Origin: an uncultured Clostridia bacterium
GTDB taxonomy: Bacteria; Bacillota; Clostridia; Oscillospirales; Acutalibacteraceae
Direction: 5' to 3'
Length of the DNA: 55,028 nt
NCBI GenBank assembly: GCA_947644325.1
Contig: CANRZD010000003.1
Coordinates: forward strand, 1 to 55,028
The translations under genes and the position numbers were made by a program. Below, in pieces: positions 9,505 to 19,107 of the stretch. Every line of letters begins with the position of its first letter. Positions within the stretch are counted from its first letter, which is position 1. Below the pieces are notes generated by a model. It had not been told where the DNA came from. It did no database searches and worked only from the letters and a program-made list of their open reading frames with translations.

Positions 9505-10605
9505 TTACAGGTCCAGCTTCATGTCGCCATCCTTCACCCAGCCAAGCTTTCGCACCCCCAGGTCAATGGCCCAGGAGAGCGCCGCCGGCAGCAAAAAGCA
9601 GATGAGCACAAGCCCCGCCCAGTCCATGGGCGTGACGGCGGCCTTCGTGCCCGCGTCGATGTCAGCCAGCCACCCGGAGTACACGCCGATCTGCCCCACC
9701 AGCCCGCAGGTGCCCATGCCGCTGGAGATGGGCGCGCCGTTCATCTGCATCTTGAAGAGGCAGGTGGCTAAAGGCCCCGTGACGGCCGAGGCCAGGGTGG
9801 GCGCGATCCAGACCCGGGGGTTCTTGATGATGTTCGGCACCTGCAGCATAGAGGTGCCAAGCCCCTGGGCCACAAGCCCCCCCCACTTGTTCTCCCGGAA
9901 GCTGATGACGGCAAAGCCCACCATCTGGGCGCAGCAGCCCGCCACGGCCGCGCCGCCTGCCAGCCCCGTAAGCCCCAGGGCCGCGCAGATGGCCGCGCTG
10001 CTGATGGGCAGCGTCAGCGCCACGCCCACCAGCACAGACACGAAGATGCCCATAAAGAAGGGCTGCAGGTCTGTGGCCCACATGATGAGCCCGCCTACGC
10101 TGGCCGCCGCCGCCCCAATGGCCGGGGCGCACAAATAAGAGAGCGCCGCCCCGGAGAGGATGGTCACCGAAGGGGTGACCAGAATGTCCACCGGGGTCTT
10201 CTTGCTCACCAGCTTCCCCAGCTCAGCTGAGACAATGGCGATGAGCAGCACCGCCAGGGGCCCGCCCTCGCCGCCTAAAGTGTTGGCGGCGCTGCCCACG
10301 GCAGTCAGGGAAAAGAGCGCCAGGGGCGGGGCCTTCAGGGCGTAGCCGATGGCCACGGCCATGGCGGGCCCGGCCATGGATTTTGCGAAATTGCCCACCT
10401 CCACCAGCAGCTCCCAGCCCAGCTGGGCGCCCAGGGTGGAAATGATGGTGCCAATGAGCAAAGACGCGAACAGCCCCTGTGCCATGGCGCTCATGGCGTC
10501 TACAAAGTACAGGGACCCATAGGACTTGACAGTGTGCCACAACCCGGCTTTTTCAGCGGGAGCGGCCTCTTTCTTTTTCTGCATAAGAGAAGATTCCCCT
10601 TCCAT
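9505..10605 (-). CDS. PTS transporter subunit IIC family membrane protein (PfoR-like)
   Basis: Multi-TM protein; GMGTCGLVGQIGVY..., AICAALGLTGLAGGAAVAGCCAQMVGFAV; no adjacent EIIA/EIIB. Confidence 0.75.
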   Translation of the reverse strand: MEGESSLMQKKKEAAPAEKAGLWHTVKSYGSLYFVDAMSAMAQGLFASLLIGTIISTLGAQLGWELLVEVGNFAKSMAGPAMAVAIGYALKAPPLALFSLTAVGSAANTLGGEGGPLAVLLIAIVSAELGKLVSKKTPVDILVTPSVTILSGAALSYLCAPAIGAAAASVGGLIMWATDLQPFFMGIFVSVLVGVALTLPISSAAICAALGLTGLAGGAAVAGCCAQMVGFAVISFRENKWGGLVAQGLGTSMLQVPNIIKNPRVWIAPTLASAVTGPLATCLFKMQMNGAPISSGMGTCGLVGQIGVYSGWLADIDAGTKAAVTPMDWAGLVLICFLLPAALSWAIDLGVRKLGWVKDGDMKLDL

Positions 10606-10816
10606 AAAAAAGTTGAGTATATATTGGCTATGTTGCCCGGGCTTGCCGCCCGCCCTCAGCTGGGAGATCGCCGCCGGAGGCTTTCCGGCTTTCCTGGTCG
10701 TCCCCTTCCCCTACTGGCGGTGCGCCGCGCCCGGGCCGTCTGGGTTTTTGATTTCGCCCCTTATAATACCACAGCCCCCCTTTTTTGGCAACAGGGGAGA
10801 GGAAAATTTTTTCCTG

Positions 10817-10845
10817 TTGAAAAACCGCGAACTTTGGTGTATACT
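10817..10845 (+). promoter_or_regulatory. Promoter upstream of mreB-like gene
   Basis: TTGAAA-17-TATACT. Confidence 0.65.
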
Positions 10846-10901
10846 ATATCCTGTATAACTACAGCCCCGCCCCTCCAAATAAAAGTAAGGATGATACATG
10901 G

Positions 10902-11927
10902 ATGATCGGAACGGATATAGCAATCGACCTGGGAACCTCCTATTTCAAGGTATACTTGGACGGCAAGGGCATCGTTTTGAGCGAGCCCTCCATCATCGCC
11001 GTAGACAACCTCACCGACGAGGTGGTGGCCATCGGCACCGAGGCCTATAAGATGCTGGGCCGCACCTCAGACCGCATCACCGTGGCCCGGCCCCTGTGCA
11101 ACGGCGTCATTTCCGACTTCTCCCTGGCCGAGCACCTGATAACCTATTACTTAAAGCACTTGAGCAGCAGCCGGGTCTTCATGCCCCGGGTGGTGGTCAG
11201 CGTCCCCTGCGGCGTCACCGAGGTGGAAAAGCGCGCCGTGGTAGACGCCATCAGCGCCGCCGGCGTGCGCAAGGTGTGCCTCATCGAAGAGCCCGTGGCC
11301 GCGGCCATCGGGGCCGGGGTGGATATCGCCGCCCCCCACGGCACCATGATCGTGGACATCGGCGAGGGCACAACGGACATGGCGGTGATCTCCCTAAACG
11401 GCATCGCCATCGCAAACTCCACCCACACCGCCGGGGACGACTTCAACGATGCCATCGTCAAGTACGTGCGCCGCAAGTTTAACTTAGTCATCGGCGACCG
11501 CATGGCCGAGCAGGCCAAGCGGGCCATCGGCTGCGCCTACCCCCGCAAAAAGCTGGAGACCTTCGTCTTAAAGGGCCGCAACGCCATGAACGGCCTGCCC
11601 GAGACCACCATCATGAACTCTGACGAAATGATAGAGGCCCTTATAGAGCCCGCCATCACCATCGTGCGCACGGTGCAGGCCACCCTGGAGGAGACCCCCC
11701 CGGAGCTGCTGGCGGATATCTTCACAGACGGCATCTATCTCACCGGGGGCTCCGCAAACCTCTACGGCTTCTCCACGCTTCTGCAGAAGAAGACGAAGGT
11801 GCCGGTGGTCACCTTCGACAACCCGGAAAACTGCGTGGTCTTAGGCGCGGGCCGGGCCATCAAGTACATAGACCAGATGGAGGGCCGGGGCCACGGCAAG
11901 ATGAACCCTTTAGTTTCCTACGGATAA
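10902..11927 (+). CDS. MreB/Mbl-family rod-shape-determining protein
   Basis: GTDIAIDLGTSYFKVYLDGKGIVLSEPSIIAVD; DIGEGTTDMAVISL; MreB-type actin fold motifs; no mreCD next to it. Confidence 0.9.
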   Translation: MIGTDIAIDLGTSYFKVYLDGKGIVLSEPSIIAVDNLTDEVVAIGTEAYKMLGRTSDRITVARPLCNGVISDFSLAEHLITYYLKHLSSSRVFMPRVVVSVPCGVTEVEKRAVVDAISAAGVRKVCLIEEPVAAAIGAGVDIAAPHGTMIVDIGEGTTDMAVISLNGIAIANSTHTAGDDFNDAIVKYVRRKFNLVIGDRMAEQAKRAIGCAYPRKKLETFVLKGRNAMNGLPETTIMNSDEMIEALIEPAITIVRTVQATLEETPPELLADIFTDGIYLTGGSANLYGFSTLLQKKTKVPVVTFDNPENCVVLGAGRAIKYIDQMEGRGHGKMNPLVSYG

Positions 11928-11934
11928 AAAAGAA

Positions 11935-11967
11935 AGCCCCCGAGGCCCAGGCCCTGGGGGTGCTTTT
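11935..11967. terminator. Intrinsic terminator between convergent genes
   Basis: CCCCC...GGGGG hairpin followed by TGCTTTTATT. Confidence 0.6.
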
Positions 11968-11969
11968 AT

Positions 11970-12374
11970 TCACGCTTTCGAGAGCTCGGCCCGTATCTCC
12001 TGCAGGTAGGGCTCGGGGTCTTTGACATTGGCCATGCGGAACAAGGCGCAGACGATGGCGGGGATATCCGAAGGAGAGAACTTTTCCGAGTGGGCGATCT
12101 GCAAAGCAAAGTGCTCGTTGCGGGTGATCTTCGGGATAAAATGCCGGGTGTGGCGCTTCACGTGGCCCACTAGGTCTGCGGCCACGGCTATGTAGTCCAG
12201 CTCCAGCAGGTGGTTCACCAGCAGATGGAAGGTGCTCATAGGCATATTGACGCCGTGGTCCTTGCGGGCCAGATCCACCACCTCCGGGCGGCTCAAAGGG
12301 CGCCCCGCCTCCCACAAGATCTCCATAAACATCTTTTCCGATTTGGTCAGGCGGATGGGTTTGCGTTTTGCCAT
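11970..12374 (-). CDS. BlaI/MecI/CopY-family winged-helix transcriptional regulator
   Basis: RLTKSEKMFMEILWEAGRPLSRPEVVDLA resembles the BlaI/MecI N-terminal wHTH. Confidence 0.7.
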   Translation of the reverse strand: MAKRKPIRLTKSEKMFMEILWEAGRPLSRPEVVDLARKDHGVNMPMSTFHLLVNHLLELDYIAVAADLVGHVKRHTRHFIPKITRNEHFALQIAHSEKFSPSDIPAIVCALFRMANVKDPEPYLQEIRAELSKA

Positions 12375-12409
12375 ATAAACATCTCCTCATGCGAATAAAG
12401 TCTGAAAGC

Positions 12410-12438
12410 ATTATAGCATACTTCCTGCAGAATTTCAC
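12410..12438 (-). promoter_or_regulatory. Putative promoter for BlaI-like gene
   Basis: GTGAAA-17-TATAAT on minus strand; weak -35. Confidence 0.45.
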
Positions 12439-12450
12439 TACCGTTCGGTA
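12439..12450. promoter_or_regulatory. Palindromic operator-like site TACCGTTCGGTA
   Basis: Perfect inverted repeat TACCG-TT-CGGTA abutting the BlaI-gene -35 region. Confidence 0.45.
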
Positions 12451-12451
12451 A

Positions 12452-14230
<1,779 letters not shown>

Positions 14231-14231
14231 C

Positions 14232-15026
14232 ATGCTGCACTTTACGAAAATGCACGGTTTAGGAAACGACTATCTCTACGTGTACGGCGAGCCCCAAAAC
14301 CCCGAAGCCCTGTCTATTCGCCTCTCTGACCGCCACTTCGGCGCGGGCTCAGACGGCATGATCTGGATCAGCCCCTCGGACACGGCGGATTTCAAAATGC
14401 GCATCTTCAACGCCGACGGCAGCGAAGCCAAAATGTGCGGCAACGGCATCCGCTGCGTGGGCAAATACGTCTACGACAAGGGCTATACCAATAAGACCCA
14501 CCTGACCATAGAGACCCTGTCCGGCATCCGCACCTTAGCCCTGCACATAGAAAACGGCAGGGTGACCCACGCCTCTGTAGACATGGGCATAGCAAAGGTG
14601 GGGGAGGCCCTGACCCTGGAAGCCGGGGGAGGGGAGGTCTCTGTCACCCCCGTGTCTGTGGGGAACCCCCACGCGGTGCTCTTTGTAGAAGACATGGAAA
14701 AGGCCCCCCTCACCACCCTGGGCCCGGAGCTTGAGCGCCACCCGGCCTTCCCCGGCGGGGTGAACGTGGAGTTCGTCCAGGTCTTAGGGCCTGTCCGCCT
14801 GCGCATGCGGGTGTGGGAGCGGGGCAGCGGCGTCACCATGGCCTGCGGCACCGGGGCCTGCGCCAGCGCGGCCGCCGCCGTACAGAAGGGCTTCTGCCCC
14901 CGGGGCACGCCCCTTTCTGTAGAGCTGGACGGGGGCGCGCTTACCATTGAGATACACGAAAACAACGCCGTGACCATGACCGGCCCGGCGGAAACTGTCT
15001 ATGAGGGGGAAACCGACCTATGCTGA
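14232..15026 (+). CDS. dapF: Diaminopimelate epimerase
   Basis: FTKMHGLGNDYLYV, MCGNGIRCVGKY, TMACGTGACA. Confidence 0.97.
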   Translation: MLHFTKMHGLGNDYLYVYGEPQNPEALSIRLSDRHFGAGSDGMIWISPSDTADFKMRIFNADGSEAKMCGNGIRCVGKYVYDKGYTNKTHLTIETLSGIRTLALHIENGRVTHASVDMGIAKVGEALTLEAGGGEVSVTPVSVGNPHAVLFVEDMEKAPLTTLGPELERHPAFPGGVNVEFVQVLGPVRLRMRVWERGSGVTMACGTGACASAAAAVQKGFCPRGTPLSVELDGGALTIEIHENNAVTMTGPAETVYEGETDLC

Positions 15027-16210
15027 AGCCAAACGCCCATTACGGCGACCTACAGGAATCTTATCTTTTCTATAACATCGGCCAGAAGGTGCAGGCCTAC
15101 CTGGACGCCCACCCGGGGGCAAAGCTCTACCGCATGGGCATCGGGGACGTGTCCCTGCCCCTGTGCCCGGCGGTCATTGAGGCCCTGCACCAGGGGGTAG
15201 CGGACCAGTCGGTGAAGGAGCGCTTTCACGGCTACATGCCCGAGTGCGGCGCGCCCTTCCTGCGGCAGGCCATTGCCGCCCACTATGAAAAGCGCGGGGT
15301 AAAGCTTGACCCCGAGGAGGTCTTCGTCTCCAGCGGGGCCAGCGACGAGCTGGGGGACATCTTAGACCTGTTCGACCGCTCCAGCACCGCCCTGGTCTTA
15401 GAGCCCGCCTACCCCGCCTATGTAGACGCCAACATCATGGCCGGCCGCAAAATCGTGCACCTGGCCGCCAGCCGGGAGAACGGCTTCCTGCCCGCGCCCA
15501 CAGAAGATTTGGACGCGGACATCCTCTACCTTTGCTCTCCCAATAACCCCACCGGGGCCGTCTTCAGCCGGGCGCAGCTGCAGGCCTGGGTGGACTTCGC
15601 AAACGAAAAAGGCGCCCTCATCCTCTTTGACGCCGCCTACGAGGCCTTTATCGAAGAGCCGGACCTGCCCCACAGCATCTTTGAGCTTCCGGGCGCCCGC
15701 ACCTGCGCCATCGAAATCTGCTCTCTAAGTAAGACCGCGGGCTTCACCGGCACCCGCCTGGGCTACACCATCCTCCCCAAGGACCTGCAGCGCGGCGGCA
15801 TGGACCTGCACGCCATGTGGGTGCGCAACCGCACCACCAAGACAAACGGCGTGTCCTACATCCTGCAGCGGGGCGGCGCGGCGGTCTTTACCGAGGAGGG
15901 CCAACGGCAGGTCATGGAGAACCTGCAGGTCTACAAAAACAACGCCCGCACCCTTATGAAGGCCATGGAGCAGCTGGGCCTGTGGTACTGCGGCGGCAAA
16001 AACGCCCCCTATATCTGGCTCAGGTGCCCCGGGGGCCTTTCCAGCTGGCAGTTCTTCGACACCCTCCTTCAGGAGATACAGGTGGTGGGCACCCCCGGCG
16101 AGGGCTTCGGGGCCTGCGGCGAGGGGTACTTCCGCTTCTCCACCTTCGGCAGCCCTGAGGACACGGAGGAAGCTGCCCGGCGGCTCGTGCAGCTGCTGGG
16201 AAAAAATTAA
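15020..16210 (+). CDS. dapL: LL-diaminopimelate aminotransferase
   Basis: GIGDVSLPLCPAVIEALH, CSPNNPTGAVFS, SLSKTAGFTGTRLGY; overlaps dapF. Confidence 0.95.
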   Translation: MLKPNAHYGDLQESYLFYNIGQKVQAYLDAHPGAKLYRMGIGDVSLPLCPAVIEALHQGVADQSVKERFHGYMPECGAPFLRQAIAAHYEKRGVKLDPEEVFVSSGASDELGDILDLFDRSSTALVLEPAYPAYVDANIMAGRKIVHLAASRENGFLPAPTEDLDADILYLCSPNNPTGAVFSRAQLQAWVDFANEKGALILFDAAYEAFIEEPDLPHSIFELPGARTCAIEICSLSKTAGFTGTRLGYTILPKDLQRGGMDLHAMWVRNRTTKTNGVSYILQRGGAAVFTEEGQRQVMENLQVYKNNARTLMKAMEQLGLWYCGGKNAPYIWLRCPGGLSSWQFFDTLLQEIQVVGTPGEGFGACGEGYFRFSTFGSPEDTEEAARRLVQLLGKN

Positions 16211-16211
16211 A

Positions 16212-16262
16212 AAAATCAAGCAGAATCTTTAAGAAAATCAATTTTTATATTGACAAAATCAA
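16212..16262 (+). repeat. Three phased AAAATCAA direct repeats upstream of DUF2089 gene
   Basis: AAAATCAA at 16212, 16234 and 16255; the last two extend to AAAATCAATT. Confidence 0.55.
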
Positions 16263-16278
16263 TTCCTTCCCGTATACT
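16250..16278 (+). promoter_or_regulatory. Promoter of DUF2089-DUF4097 operon
   Basis: TTGACA-17-TATACT. Confidence 0.75.
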
Positions 16279-16292
16279 GTAGAAAATACAGT
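16276..16292. promoter_or_regulatory. Operator-like inverted repeat ACTGTA-N5-TACAGT
   Basis: Perfect 6-bp inverted repeat overlapping -10 and predicted start site. Confidence 0.5.
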
Positions 16293-16322
16293 TTGCCCTG
16301 TGGGGCCGGGAAGGAGTTTTTT

Positions 16323-16730
16323 ATGGAACGGGAAACGTACCACGCCCCCGCCAAGTGTCCGGTGTGCGGGCAGGTGATGGAGGTCACGCGCCTGGAGTGC
16401 GGCCGGTGCGGCTCAGAGCTGACGGGCCATTTCGCGCCCTGCCGGTTCTGCGCGCTGGAGGAAAAGCACCTGCAGTTCATCGAGGCGTTTCTGCGCTGCC
16501 GGGGCTCCATCAAAGAGGTGGAGAAGGAGCTGGGGGTCAGCTACCCCACTGTGAAGAATATGCTGGAGGCCGCCCTTGCGGCCCTCCGGCTGGACGGGCC
16601 GCCGGAATCCCCGGCCCGCCGGAAGGAAGAAAAGGCCGATGTGCTCTCCCGGCTCTCCAAAGGGGAGCTGACGGTGGAGCAGGCCGTAGAGGAGCTCAAT
16701 CACCTGCGGGGAGGGCAGAGCCATGCATGA
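16323..16730 (+). CDS. DUF2089 family protein (Zn-ribbon + HTH)
   Basis: CPVCGQVMEVTRLECGRCGSELTGHFAPCRFCAL...FLRCRGSIKEVEKELGVSYPTVKNML. Confidence 0.85.
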   Translation: MERETYHAPAKCPVCGQVMEVTRLECGRCGSELTGHFAPCRFCALEEKHLQFIEAFLRCRGSIKEVEKELGVSYPTVKNMLEAALAALRLDGPPESPARRKEEKADVLSRLSKGELTVEQAVEELNHLRGGQSHA

Positions 16731-17952
16731 TGAAAAGCGGCAGATCTTAGAGATGGTAGGGGAGGGGAAGATCTCCCAGGAGGACGCCCTGCGGCTTTTG
16801 GAGGCCCTGGAGGACGACCGGGTGGACCGGGCCTTTGGCGAGGCCATGGCGGAGCTTCGACAGAATCAGGAGGAGCAGAAAGAGCAGGCCCCGCCCCCAG
16901 AGCCGGAGCAGCCTTTCGTGCCCCCCGTCCCGCCCCGCCAGGAGGGCCTGTGGGGCGAAGTGGAGGAGGCCGCCCGGGAGGTGGGCCAGGTGCTGTCCCA
17001 GACGGCGGCGGTGGCCATGGACGCCGTCTCGGAGGGCGTACAGTGGGCCAAGGGCGCGGTGCAGAAAATACCCGGGGTGAGCCCCTGGTGGGACGTGGGC
17101 CAGGGGGAGGAGCCTGAAGCCTACCCCGGCACCCGTGAGCCCGTGCCCGTGGAGAAACTGGAGATACAGTGGGTGAACGGCCCCATAGAAATCGTCCCCT
17201 GGGAGGGCAGTTACGTAAACGTCACCGAGTACGCCCAACGTCCCCTGAGCGAGGGCCAGCGCCTGGAGATGTCCGTGTCGGAGGGCGGTACCATGCGCGT
17301 GCGCTGGACAAGGGAAAAGGGCATCCTGCAGGGCCTGGGGCTGTCGAAATGCCTGGTGGTGCAGGTGCCTGTGGGCATGGTGCTGGAGAAGGTCAAGGCC
17401 GACAACATCTCCGGGGGCATCCGGGCCCAGGGCCTTCGGGCCGGGAAATGGGACCTGGGCGCCACCTCCGGCCGGGTGGAGGCCGTGGGGCTCCAGGGGG
17501 AGAAAATCAAGCTTTCCTCCGTTTCCGGCTCCCTGCGGGCAGAGGGCGTCCAGTGTGAGGAGCTACGGCTGAATACCACCTCCGGCCGCATAGAGGCCCC
17601 GGGCTTCGGGGCGGCGCACGCCAAGCTTTCCTCCGTCTCTGGGGCCATAGAGGCCTACGGCAACGGCCAAAGCCTGGAGGCCAAGACCGTCTCCGGCTCC
17701 CTGCTCCTGCAGACAGAGCAGCCCCCCGAGCGCGTGCGCCTGGAGACCATGTCCGGCCGCATCACCCTGACCCTGCCTGAGAACACCGGCTTCACTGCCC
17801 GGTACGAGTCCATGTCCGGCGCCTTTGCCTCCGGCTTCCCGGTGGTGGGCGACCTGGGGGAGAAGACAGGCCGGGCCGTTTACGGCGACGGGGAAATCGA
17901 CATTTCCTTCAAGACCATGTCGGGCAAAATGGAGATCTGCCCCCAAGAATAA
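16723..17952 (+). CDS. SHOCT-like / DUF4097 beta-strand repeat protein
   Basis: N-terminal EKRQILEMVGEGKISQEDALRLLEALE; repeated SVSGS/TSGRIEA/TMSGRI units. Confidence 0.82.
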   Translation: MHDEKRQILEMVGEGKISQEDALRLLEALEDDRVDRAFGEAMAELRQNQEEQKEQAPPPEPEQPFVPPVPPRQEGLWGEVEEAAREVGQVLSQTAAVAMDAVSEGVQWAKGAVQKIPGVSPWWDVGQGEEPEAYPGTREPVPVEKLEIQWVNGPIEIVPWEGSYVNVTEYAQRPLSEGQRLEMSVSEGGTMRVRWTREKGILQGLGLSKCLVVQVPVGMVLEKVKADNISGGIRAQGLRAGKWDLGATSGRVEAVGLQGEKIKLSSVSGSLRAEGVQCEELRLNTTSGRIEAPGFGAAHAKLSSVSGAIEAYGNGQSLEAKTVSGSLLLQTEQPPERVRLETMSGRITLTLPENTGFTARYESMSGAFASGFPVVGDLGEKTGRAVYGDGEIDISFKTMSGKMEICPQE

Positions 17953-17971
17953 AGAAAAAAGGGTAAAAAAC

Positions 17972-18003
17972 AGCGGCCTGGGGCATCCCAAGCCGCTTTC
18001 CTT
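17972..18003. terminator. Intrinsic terminator between convergent genes
   Basis: AGCGGC...GCCGCT hairpin followed by TTCCTTTATT. Confidence 0.6.
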
Positions 18004-18008
18004 TATTC

Positions 18009-19097
18009 TTACAGCAGGCCCTTTCGCGCCTTCCACTCCAGCACCCGCCGCACGGATTCCTCCACCCGCTCCACCGGCACTGTGCCGTCCTGCACGGCGG
18101 AGAGCACCGCGTTGTAGTCGTTCTCCCAGTCCGAGGAGGTCAGCAGGTCGTTGCCCGCCAGCAGCGCCGCCACCGCAGGGCTCTGCCCGCCGGTGTACTC
18201 CTTGATGGCCCCCATGATAAGGTCGTCGGTGGTGATGACCCCCGTAAAGCCCAGCTCCTCCCGCAGCACCTGGTGCACCCGGGGGGAAAGGGACGCCGGG
18301 CGCTCCGGGTCCATGCAAGCCACGATGTTGTGGGACACCATCACGCTGGGGGCCCCGGCCGCTATGGCCGCCTGGAAGGGCAGAAAGTCCTCCCGCAAAA
18401 ACTGCTCGTAGGGCCGCTCATCGTAGGAGATGCCCGTGTGGGTGTCCACATTGTTGCCGTAGCCCGGGAAGTGCTTGAGAGACCCCGAAAGGCCCTGTGC
18501 CTCCATGACCCGCACCATTTCCGCTACCACCTGGGCGGTCTCCTCTGCCGGCACGCCCATAGAGCGGGCGTAGATGAAATCCCACGGGTCCGTGGACACA
18601 TCGCACACCGGGGCCAGGTTCACGTTGATGCCCAAGGAGAGCAGCAGCCGGGCCTTCTCCTCCGTGTCCCGCCGGATGGCCTCCAGGCCCCCGCCGCGGT
18701 AGATGTTCTGGGGAGAGTCAAAGGGCGCCGCCCACAGGGCCGGGTTCGAGCTCACCCGCACCACCGTGCCGCCCTCCTCGTCCACGGCTATAAAGAGGGG
18801 AATTTTCGCCGCCTCCTGGCACCCGCTGATCTCGCCCGTCACCTGCTCCCAGCTCTTGCCCGCAAAGTCAGAGCCGAACAGAATATACCCGGCGGGCTGC
18901 AGGCGCTCTGTCCACTGGGGCAGGTCATACCCCGGGCTGCGCACCCAAAAGAACTGCCCCACCTTTTCCTCCAATGTCATGGCGGAAAGGGCTGTCTCCA
19001 CCTTGCCCTTTGCCACAAGTTCCTGGGGGTCTATCTTCGCCGAGGTGAGCCCGGCGCTCAATATCAGCGATAACAAAAGCGATAAGATCTTTTCCAT
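18009..19097 (-). CDS. Glycoside hydrolase family 3 protein (beta-N-acetylhexosaminidase type)
   Basis: MTLEEKVGQFFWVRS..., FIAVDEEGGTVVRV, KHFPGYGNNVDTHTG, GVITTDDLIMGAI. Confidence 0.9.
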   Translation of the reverse strand: MEKILSLLLSLILSAGLTSAKIDPQELVAKGKVETALSAMTLEEKVGQFFWVRSPGYDLPQWTERLQPAGYILFGSDFAGKSWEQVTGEISGCQEAAKIPLFIAVDEEGGTVVRVSSNPALWAAPFDSPQNIYRGGGLEAIRRDTEEKARLLLSLGINVNLAPVCDVSTDPWDFIYARSMGVPAEETAQVVAEMVRVMEAQGLSGSLKHFPGYGNNVDTHTGISYDERPYEQFLREDFLPFQAAIAAGAPSVMVSHNIVACMDPERPASLSPRVHQVLREELGFTGVITTDDLIMGAIKEYTGGQSPAVAALLAGNDLLTSSDWENDYNAVLSAVQDGTVPVERVEESVRRVLEWKARKGLL

Positions 19098-19107
19098 AGA
19101 AAACCTC

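Noticed and set aside
17401-17830. Short nucleotide repeats (AAGCTTTCCTCCGT, TCCGGCCG) in the DUF4097 gene
   Set aside because: They encode the expected repeating beta-strand units of the DUF4097 protein and are not an independent DNA element.
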